In this document: positions 1 through 4,996 of the stretch, in pieces | Numbering within the stretch: the stretch's first letter is position 1 | How the letters are laid out: each line of letters opens with the position of its first letter | Source of the DNA: an uncultured Dermatophilus sp. | GTDB taxonomy: Bacteria; Actinomycetota; Actinomycetes; Actinomycetales; Dermatophilaceae | Assembly: GCA_945876925.1 (NCBI GenBank) | Contig: CAMCQD010000068.1 | Location: forward strand, 1-7,948 | Reading direction: 5' to 3' | DNA: 7,948 bases | Notes under the pieces: model-generated | What the model saw: the letters and a program-made list of their open reading frames with translations, nothing else | Database searches by the model: none | Told to the model about the DNA's origin: nothing | Position numbers and translations under genes: made by a program

Positions 1-1479
1 GCGCTGGCGCCGCTCGTCTTCTCTCCCCTCATCCCCCGCTACGGCACACTCGACATGACGATGCGAGCAGCGCTGGGAACGGTGCTGCTCGTCATCGTGT
101 TCAGCCGGTTGTCGATGTCCATGGCGGCGCTGCTGGAGGCCGAGGCCGGCAGCCAGTACCGGGCCACCCACGACCGGCTCACCGGGCTGCTCAACCGCGC
201 GGCGCTCTTCGACGCCCTCGGCGAGCTGCTGGCCCGCAACGCCGGGAACGCCAGCCTGACCGCCGTGCTGTTCGTCGACTGCGACGACTTCAAGCACATC
301 AACGACACCTGGGGCCACCACGCCGGGGACAACGTGCTCATGCATGTCGCCAGGCGGATGTCGCACCGGCTGGGTCCCAAGGTCGTGGCCGCGCGGCACG
401 GCGGCGACGAGTTCGTTATCGCCTCCCTGGTCGGCAGCGCTCACGAGGCGGTCGAACTGGGTAAGCAGGTGCGCGCCCTGTTCGAGGAGCCGGTTGAGAT
501 CCTGCCCGGCCGCACGCATGGCATCACCCCTTCGATCGGCATCGCCCTGGCCGGGGCGGGCCGCCCGGGCACGGCTGAGGACCTCATCCGCGATGCTGAC
601 GCCGCCATGTATGAGGCGAAGAAGCGAGGACGGCGCGGCACCGTCGTCTTCGACGAGCAGCTGGCCGAGCGCACCCGGCGCCGGGCCAGCGTGGCCGCCG
701 TGCTCGGCCAGGCCATCGACGAAGAGGCGTTCGAGCTGGTCCTCCAGCCGATCATGGCCGGGCCGGGATACCACCGGCTGGCCGGGTGGGAGGCGCTGGC
801 CCGGTGGGACCATCCGGACCTGGGCGAGGTGTCGCCGGGGCTGTTCATCCCCATCGCCGAGCAGCACGGGCTGATCGACCGGCTCGGCAAGCTGCTGCTG
901 AACCGGGCCTGCCGCGAGTTCGCCGAACTGCGCAGGCTGCTGCCGTCGCCCAGCTTGTTCATGTCGGTGAATGTCTCACCGCTGCAGCTGCTCCAGCCCG
1001 ATCTGCCGGACATCGTGCGCGAGGCCCGGCTCGCAGCCGGGCTGCCCGAGGGATGCCTGTGGCTGGAGATCACCGAGACGGTGCTCATCGACCAGGGGCC
1101 AGTCGTGTGGGAGAGCCTCGAACGATTCCGGCAGGCGGGCGTGTCGATCTGCATCGACGATTTCGGGACTGGTTACGCGTCACTGAACCGGCTGCTGCAG
1201 CTCCCGGTCGAATGCGTCAAGCTCGACAAGTCGCTCGTGGGAATGCTGGGCGAGCAGGCAGACGGTCCGCAGCTGCTGGGCGCAGTCATCGACCTGGTGC
1301 GCAGCCTCGGCATCGAGCGGATCGTCGCCGAGGGAGTGGAGAACGTGACCCAGGCGACGATGCTGCGCGATCTGGGGTGCCCGATGGCGCAGGGCTGGCT
1401 ATACGGGAGGCCGAACTCCGCCGCGGACATCATCACTGCCATCACCACACCCCGGCGCCGCCTCGTCCCGTACGCCTGA
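1..1479 (+). CDS. GGDEF-EAL cyclic-di-GMP signalling protein (5' end outside window)
   Basis: A two-domain c-di-GMP turnover enzyme; the 492 visible residues are counted here from the first base of the window. The frame is open from base 1, so the start lies upstream. The ATGs at 55 and 61 fall inside a hydrophobic segment and are probably internal. Residues about 23-44 form a likely last transmembrane helix, so the missing part is probably a multi-pass sensor. The GGDEF domain (about 50-215) has the FVDCDDFKHIND metal/nucleotide motif and an intact GGDEF at 134-138. The RxxD inhibitory site is absent; the equivalent residues are GPKV. The EAL domain (about 225-480) keeps EAL 264-266, N324, E356, the DDFGTG loop at 386-391, K407, E444 and Q464, the residues expected of an active phosphodiesterase. 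Diguanylate cyclase and phosphodiesterase activities are therefore both possible. It is probably unrelated in function to the siderophore genes, from which it is separated by 94 bp and a new promoter. Confidence 0.93.
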   Translation, partial: ALAPLVFSPLIPRYGTLDMTMRAALGTVLLVIVFSRLSMSMAALLEAEAGSQYRATHDRLTGLLNRAALFDALGELLARNAGNASLTAVLFVDCDDFKHINDTWGHHAGDNVLMHVARRMSHRLGPKVVAARHGGDEFVIASLVGSAHEAVELGKQVRALFEEPVEILPGRTHGITPSIGIALAGAGRPGTAEDLIRDADAAMYEAKKRGRRGTVVFDEQLAERTRRRASVAAVLGQAIDEEAFELVLQPIMAGPGYHRLAGWEALARWDHPDLGEVSPGLFIPIAEQHGLIDRLGKLLLNRACREFAELRRLLPSPSLFMSVNVSPLQLLQPDLPDIVREARLAAGLPEGCLWLEITETVLIDQGPVVWESLERFRQAGVSICIDDFGTGYASLNRLLQLPVECVKLDKSLVGMLGEQADGPQLLGAVIDLVRSLGIERIVAEGVENVTQATMLRDLGCPMAQGWLYGRPNSAADIITAITTPRRRLVPYA

Positions 1480-1499
1480 CCGGCCGGGGGCTGGCGGCC

Positions 1500-1520
1500 G
1501 TGCTCACCCGGGGCGGGCAC
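1500..1520 (+). terminator. Weak hairpin after the GGDEF-EAL gene, possible terminator
   Basis: About 20 bp after the TGA, the bases 1500-1505 (GTGCTC) can pair with 1515-1520 (GGGCAC), including one G-U pair, and the stem continues after one mismatch. There is no U tract. It could end the upstream transcript before the iron-regulated promoter, but in DNA this GC-rich such a hairpin can occur by chance. Confidence 0.25.
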
Positions 1521-1549
1521 CGTCCGCGCACCAGGGGTTCCCCTACTCA

Positions 1550-1568
1550 TTAGGTATAGCTAACCTTT
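1550..1568 (+). promoter_or_regulatory. Iron box (IdeR/DmdR/DtxR-type operator) upstream of dhbA
   Basis: TTAGGTATAGCTAACCTTT matches the actinobacterial iron-box consensus TTAGGTTAGSCTAACCTAA at 14 of 19 positions, counted by eye. Both outer half-site cores, AGGT and ACCT, are intact, while the centre of the left arm (ATA for TAG) and the last two bases deviate. It is strikingly AT-rich against its surroundings and lies 5 bp before the dhbA ATG. Iron-loaded IdeR/DmdR binding here is expected to block transcription of dhbA and the amidohydrolase gene when iron is plentiful. The weaker match suggests weaker repression than at the dhbC box. Confidence 0.85.
1561..1566 (+). promoter_or_regulatory. 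Candidate -10 element inside the dhbA iron box (leaderless start)
   Basis: TAACCT fits the TANNNT pattern of actinobacterial -10 elements and ends 7 nt before the ATG at 1574. That is the spacing expected if transcription starts at or next to the A of the start codon. No purine-rich ribosome binding site is visible between 1545 and 1573. This supports a leaderless mRNA. The -35 region is not clear. Confidence 0.5.
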
Positions 1569-1573
1569 GCTGC

Positions 1574-2479
1574 ATGACGGTAATGCCCGGGCCCGTACTG
1601 GTGACCGGAGCCGCCGGCGGGATCGGCTCGGCACTCACCGGCTTGCTCCGGGCGCAGGGCACCGGGGTGATCACGACCGACCGGGCCTGCCCCGGAGCCG
1701 ATCCCGCAGCGGCAGGCCCGGGTGCCTGGCCCGCACCGGGGGGCGGGCCAGGTGGCGCACCCGGCGGGAACGCGGCCCGCAGCACCGCCGGCGCGAGCCC
1801 TGCCCGGCCCCCAGGGGAGGACCCGGGATCCGGGTGCCGCCGCCCGGGGGATGCGGACTACGCCTGTGACCTCATCGACGCCGCCGCCGTTGACGAGCTC
1901 TTCGAGCGGATCGAGGCCGGGCACGGGCCGCTGTGGGGCGTGGCGCACGTGGCCGGTGCGCTGGAAGCCGGCTCACTGCTCGACGGCGGCCTGGACGCCC
2001 TGCCCCGCATGCTCGCCGCGAACACCATCGCCACCGCCAACGTCGTCGTCAGCGCCGGCCGGCGGCTGCGGGCGCGCCGGCGCGGGTCCATCGTCGTGGT
2101 CGCCTCCAACGCCGCCCGGGTGCCGCGGGTCCAGCTCGGCGCCTACGGGGCCAGCAAGGCCGCCGCGACCTCGCTGACCCGCTCGGCCGGGCAGGAACTG
2201 GCCTCGTCCGGGGTGACCTGCAACGTCGTCCACCCCGGATCGACCCGCACGCCCATGCTCACCGCATCCTGGGCCGGCCCGGCGCCGCAGGCAGGGGACG
2301 TGCAGGCGGGGCTGGCCGCGACCATCGCGGGCGACCTCGCGCAGCACCGGCTGGGCATCCCGCTGGGCCGCGTAGCCGAACCGGACGATGTCGCGCAGGT
2401 CGTCGCCTTCCTGCTCTCCCCGGCGGCCCGGCACATCACCCTGGCCGAGATCGTCGTCGACGGCGGGGCCACGCTGTGA
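1574..2479 (+). CDS. dhbA: 2,3-dihydro-2,3-dihydroxybenzoate dehydrogenase (EntA/DhbA family SDR)
   Basis: This short-chain dehydrogenase oxidises 2,3-dihydro-2,3-dihydroxybenzoate to 2,3-dihydroxybenzoate with NAD+, the last step of DHB synthesis, in the cytosol. Seen: the Rossmann motif TGAAGGIG (11-18), Asp36 at the end of beta-2 (typical of NAD use), HVAG (125-128) in place of the usual NAG, catalytic Ser178, Tyr191 and Lys195 (YGASK), and an EntA-like C-terminus with LGIPLG, HITL and IVVDGGATL. It is 301 aa against 248 for E. coli EntA. Nearly all the excess is a Gly/Pro/Ala-rich stretch at about 38-93, between beta-2 and beta-3. ATG 1574 is chosen because it gives the normal distance to the glycine motif and directly follows the iron box. 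It is the first gene of a two-gene unit and overlaps the next gene by 4 nt. EntA-like family assignment is secure; the insertion is the odd feature. Confidence 0.93.
   Translation: MTVMPGPVLVTGAAGGIGSALTGLLRAQGTGVITTDRACPGADPAAAGPGAWPAPGGGPGGAPGGNAARSTAGASPARPPGEDPGSGCRRPGDADYACDLIDAAAVDELFERIEAGHGPLWGVAHVAGALEAGSLLDGGLDALPRMLAANTIATANVVVSAGRRLRARRRGSIVVVASNAARVPRVQLGAYGASKAAATSLTRSAGQELASSGVTCNVVHPGSTRTPMLTASWAGPAPQAGDVQAGLAATIAGDLAQHRLGIPLGRVAEPDDVAQVVAFLLSPAARHITLAEIVVDGGATL
1681..1752 (+). repeat. Two tandem perfect inverted repeats inside the dhbA insertion
   Basis: Two palindromes lie back to back in the part of dhbA coding for the extra residues. The first has perfect 11-bp arms, CCGGGCCTGCC (1681-1691) and GGCAGGCCCGG (1711-1721), with a 19-nt loop. 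The second has perfect 10-bp arms, CCTGGCCCGC (1725-1734) and GCGGGCCAGG (1743-1752), with an 8-nt loop. A third, shorter one with 6-bp arms lies at 1821-1835. Either they are remnants of a palindromic insertion or they fold in the mRNA. High GC raises the chance background, but perfect arms of this length in tandem are notable. Confidence 0.7.
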
Positions 2480-3663
2480 ATCCCGGGCACCGCGTCGTAC
2501 CCGGGCTCCCGCCGCAGCTCCCCGGCAGCGTGCGCACCCGGATCACCGCCGCCATCGACGGTGCCGCCGGGGATCTGGCCCAGCTCGCCGCCGCCATCCA
2601 CGCCGCCGCCGAACCCGCCTTCGCCGAGCGGGAATCCGCGGCCCTCACCCGGGCTGCGCTGGCCCGCGCGGGATTCACGGTCAGCGGTGTCCCCGGCGGC
2701 CCGGCCACCTCCTTCGCCGCCCAGGCAGGCCGGCGCGGCCCGGTCATCGCGCTGTGCGCCGAGTACGACGCCCTGCCGGGCCTGGGCCACGCGTGCGGGC
2801 ACAACCTCATCGCCGCGGCTGCCGTCGGGGCCGGGGCCGCGCTGGCCCAGGTGGCCGGCGAGATCGGGCTGCGAGTGCGCGTCATCGGCTGCCCGGCAGA
2901 GGAATCCGGGGGTGGTAAGGCCCTGCTGCTGGGCGCTGGGGCGTTCGACGGGGCCGCTGCGGTGCTCATGGCCCATCCGGGAACCGCCGAACAATCCTGG
3001 TTCTCCTCCTTCGCGCTGGCTAGCCTGCGGGCGAGGTTCACCGGCGCCGGCGGGCATCCGGCCCGGGACTCAGCGCAGCCGGATGCCCGCGAGGCTCGCC
3101 AGCTCGCCGAGATCGCCCTCGGCCTGCTGCGCTCCCGCCTGCCCGCAGGGGCGTGCGTGCTGTGGGCCTGCCTGGATCAGCCCGGTGCCCCCGCGATCCG
3201 CCCGGCCGTCTCGGACCTGGCCGTGGAGGTGCGGGCGCGCACCCCCGGGGAGCTGCGCGATGCCGGGCAGCGTGCCCGGGACTGCCTGCGCGGTGCCGCC
3301 CTGGCCGCCGGAGCACAGGCGGAGATCACCAGTCCCGAGCCGGACTATCTGCCCATGCGGACCGATCCGCTGCTGGCTGCCCTGTGGGAGGAGGAGCTGG
3401 CGCGCACCGGGCGTGCCTGCGGCCCCGATCCGGGTCCGTACGCGATCACCGATCTGGGGAACGTGTCTCAGCACCTGCCCGCGCTGCACGCCATCCTCGC
3501 CCTCGGCGACGGCACGGCAGGCCCGCATGAGGCGCAGTTCGCGCGGCTGGCCGCCGATCTGGAGGAGGGCACCGGGGCCGGAGGGCAGGCGCGGCGCTGG
3601 ATACTCGATGCGGCCGCGACCCTGGCGCTGACCGGGGCCCGGGCGGCCAGCGGCCTGGCCTGA
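2476..3663 (+). CDS. M20-family amidohydrolase, PM20D2/AbgB-like
   Basis: A metal-dependent amidase or peptidase of 395 aa in the M20D group, probably cytosolic since no signal peptide is visible. The expected metal ligands are all present: Cys107 and His109 in HACGHN, Glu143 next to the catalytic-base Glu142 in PAEESGGGK, His167 in MAHPG and His351 near the C-terminus. EYDALPGLGHACGHNLIA is closest to the PM20D2 type (dipeptide or N-acyl amino acid hydrolases). TDLGNVSQHLP (326-336) is also a family hallmark. The segment after His194 (GGHPARDSAQPD) departs from the usual HAAAAPWEG-type lid sequence, so the substrate is uncertain. The GTG at 2476 is chosen because it overlaps the dhbA stop (GTGA) and gives a normal length; the frame stays open further upstream inside dhbA. 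Co-transcription suggests a role in catecholate siderophore metabolism, such as cleaving a DHB-amino acid amide, but this is inference. Confidence 0.88.
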   Translation: MNPGHRVVPGLPPQLPGSVRTRITAAIDGAAGDLAQLAAAIHAAAEPAFAERESAALTRAALARAGFTVSGVPGGPATSFAAQAGRRGPVIALCAEYDALPGLGHACGHNLIAAAAVGAGAALAQVAGEIGLRVRVIGCPAEESGGGKALLLGAGAFDGAAAVLMAHPGTAEQSWFSSFALASLRARFTGAGGHPARDSAQPDAREARQLAEIALGLLRSRLPAGACVLWACLDQPGAPAIRPAVSDLAVEVRARTPGELRDAGQRARDCLRGAALAAGAQAEITSPEPDYLPMRTDPLLAALWEEELARTGRACGPDPGPYAITDLGNVSQHLPALHAILALGDGTAGPHEAQFARLAADLEEGTGAGGQARRWILDAAATLALTGARAASGLA

Positions 3664-3721
3664 GCCGATCTGCGCGCGTCCGTCACGCTGAACTGCGCGC
3701 GTACGGCGACGCCCCCGGTGC

Positions 3722-3755
3722 CCGGCCGGCCCGGATGCCCGTACGGGCCGGCCGG
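3722..3755 (+). terminator. Perfect 12-bp hairpin after the amidohydrolase gene, likely terminator
   Basis: CCGGCCGGCCCG (3722-3733) and CGGGCCGGCCGG (3744-3755) are perfect reverse complements around a 10-nt loop, 58 bp after the amidohydrolase stop. There is no U tract, which is common for actinobacterial terminators. The position between two iron-regulated units fits termination of the dhbA transcript. Confidence 0.6.
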
Positions 3756-3774
3756 ACAGGGGCGTGGCTCCAGG

Positions 3775-3794
3775 CCGCAGCGGCCGGGCTGCGG
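3775..3794 (+). terminator. Second hairpin in the dhbA/dhbC gap
   Basis: CCGCAGC (3775-3781) and GCTGCGG (3788-3794) form a perfect 7-bp stem with a 6-nt loop. It is followed within about 15 bases by the AT-rich promoter region, and could be a second part of a tandem terminator that insulates the dhbC promoter from upstream transcription. Confidence 0.4.
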
Positions 3795-3838
3795 TCGGTG
3801 CCACGAGAATTTAATGTCCTCACATCCGTGACAATAAC

Positions 3839-3857
3839 TTAGGTTAGCCTAAGTTCA
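3839..3857 (+). promoter_or_regulatory. Iron box (IdeR/DmdR/DtxR-type operator) upstream of dhbC
   Basis: The 19-mer TTAGGTTAGCCTAAGTTCA matches the consensus TTAGGTTAGSCTAACCTAA at 16 of 19 positions by eye. The first 14 positions match perfectly. It also lies in a 20-nt palindrome at 3836-3855 with perfect 8-bp arms AACTTAGG and CCTAAGTT around TTAG. Its last base is the A of the dhbC start codon. A DtxR-family iron repressor bound here would cover the promoter and start site, repressing dhbC-dhbE-mbtH-fes in iron-rich conditions. Confidence 0.93.
3845..3850 (+). promoter_or_regulatory. Candidate -10 element inside the dhbC iron box (leaderless start)
   Basis: TAGCCT fits TANNNT and ends 6 nt before the ATG at 3857, placing the transcription start at or next to the start codon. 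No ribosome binding site is visible. The arrangement mirrors that at dhbA. GTGACA at 3828-3833 resembles a -35 hexamer, but its 11-bp spacing is too short for a normal pair. Confidence 0.5.
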
Positions 3858-4996
3858 TGCTCTCGTGTGTGGAGTTTACCCGCCCGCAGCGGGCCGCGAC
3901 CCGAACGCAGTTCATCCAGCAGACCCCGGACGGGCTCGTCGTCGCCACCGCAGGCGAACCAGTCCTCTCACCCCCGGGCAGCCCCCGCGACCTGGCCACC
4001 TGGCGCGCCAGCTGGTCAGGCCCCGTCACCGGGATGCTGCCCTTCGACGGCGACCGGATCGCCCTGGCTCCCGCCGGCGACCTCGCCTACCTGCCCGGAG
4101 CCGTGCTGCCGCCAGCCAGGCCGCACCGCTGGCCCAGGCTCGCCGGGCCGCCGTGGACCAGCCCGGACCCCGCCGGCTACCGCGCCGCCGTCACCGCCGC
4201 GCTCGCCGAACTGGGCCGGCCCGGCCTCGACAAGGTCGTCCTCGGCCGGTTCGCCGCCCGCGAATTCGACGCCCCGCTGCCCGCCGGTGCGCTCCTGGCC
4301 AGGCTCGCCGCAGCCCACCCCGGAGCCCGGATCTACCAGGGCACCCTGCCCGGCGGTGACGTGCTCCTCGGCGCCAGCCCCGAACTGCTGCTCGCCCGGC
4401 ACGGCCAGGTCGTGCGCTCCCATCCGCTGGCCGGATCCGCACCGCGCAGCGCCGAGCCAGCCCGGGACCACGACTCCGCCCGCAGCCTGCTCCGCTCCGC
4501 CAAGGACCAGCGCGAGCACGCCCTCGTCGCCGAGATGGTCGCTGACACGCTCGCCCCCTACTGCCGTGCACTGCACGTCCCCTCCGAGCCGGTGCTGGTC
4601 GCCACCCGCACCCTGTGGCACCTAGGCACCCTCATCGAGGGACAGCTGCGCGCGCAGACCCCCTCAGTGGAACTAGCCGCCGCGCTGCAGCCCACGCCCG
4701 CCCTGTGCGGCTCCCCGCGCGAGGCCGCCCGCGCCCTCATCGGCCGGCTCGAACCCGCCCCGCGGGAGTGGTTCGGCGGCGCCATCGGCTGGGAGGACGA
4801 ACGCGGGGACGGCGAATGGACGGTCGCCATCCGCGGCGCCCGGGTATGCGGACGGCACCTGGTCACCTTCGCCGGGGCCGGGATCGTGACCGGCTCCGAC
4901 CCGGAAGCCGAACTGCTCGAAACCGACGCCAAGCTCGCCGCCCTCAGCGACGTGCTGCTGGGCACCGGGGAAGACACCGGGGCAATGAGCGCATGA
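3857..4996 (+). CDS. dhbC: Isochorismate synthase (EntC/DhbC family)
   Basis: A 379-aa cytosolic, Mg-dependent chorismate-binding enzyme that converts chorismate to isochorismate, the entry step to DHB. Seen: LDKVVLGR with Lys126 (the EntC general-base position), LLGASPELLL with Glu176, SHPLAGSAPR (188-197), KDQREH (216-221) with the general-region Glu220, WHLGTLIEG (254-262), PTPALCGSP (279-287), REWFGGAIGW (303-312), GEWTVAIRGARV and FAGAGIVTGSDPE with the metal-site ET..KL motif (355-360). Every conserved block of EntC can be followed in order, and the length is close to that of EntC (391 aa). Anthranilate or salicylate synthases of the same superfamily are less likely because the neighbours are dhbA and dhbE. 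It is the first gene of the second operon, its ATG touches the iron box, and it overlaps dhbE by 4 nt (ATGA). Confidence 0.95.
   Translation: MLSCVEFTRPQRAATRTQFIQQTPDGLVVATAGEPVLSPPGSPRDLATWRASWSGPVTGMLPFDGDRIALAPAGDLAYLPGAVLPPARPHRWPRLAGPPWTSPDPAGYRAAVTAALAELGRPGLDKVVLGRFAAREFDAPLPAGALLARLAAAHPGARIYQGTLPGGDVLLGASPELLLARHGQVVRSHPLAGSAPRSAEPARDHDSARSLLRSAKDQREHALVAEMVADTLAPYCRALHVPSEPVLVATRTLWHLGTLIEGQLRAQTPSVELAAALQPTPALCGSPREAARALIGRLEPAPREWFGGAIGWEDERGDGEWTVAIRGARVCGRHLVTFAGAGIVTGSDPEAELLETDAKLAALSDVLLGTGEDTGAMSA

Noticed and set aside
55..57. ATG at 55 as the true start of the GGDEF-EAL gene
   Set aside because: The frame is open to base 1, the residues before it are hydrophobic and membrane-like, and no clear ribosome binding site precedes it, so the gene more likely starts upstream.
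1481..1500. CGGCC/GGCCG inverted repeat right after the GGDEF-EAL stop
   Set aside because: Arms of only 5 bp in very GC-rich DNA; indistinguishable from background.
1933..2475. Upstream extension of the amidohydrolase frame into dhbA (ATG at 1933)
   Set aside because: The extra residues are Arg/Pro-rich low-complexity sequence typical of an off-frame reading of dhbA. The M20 domain begins after the GTG at 2476, which overlaps the dhbA stop.
2143..3057. 304-aa open frame on the - strand opposite dhbA and the amidohydrolase
   Set aside because: No family motifs and low-complexity composition; it spans two confident + strand genes. Long antisense frames are expected at this GC content.
4615..4992. 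Upstream extension of the dhbE frame into dhbC (ATG at 4615)
   Set aside because: It reads as Arg-rich shadow sequence over a well-conserved part of dhbC. EntE-like sequence begins at ATG 4993.
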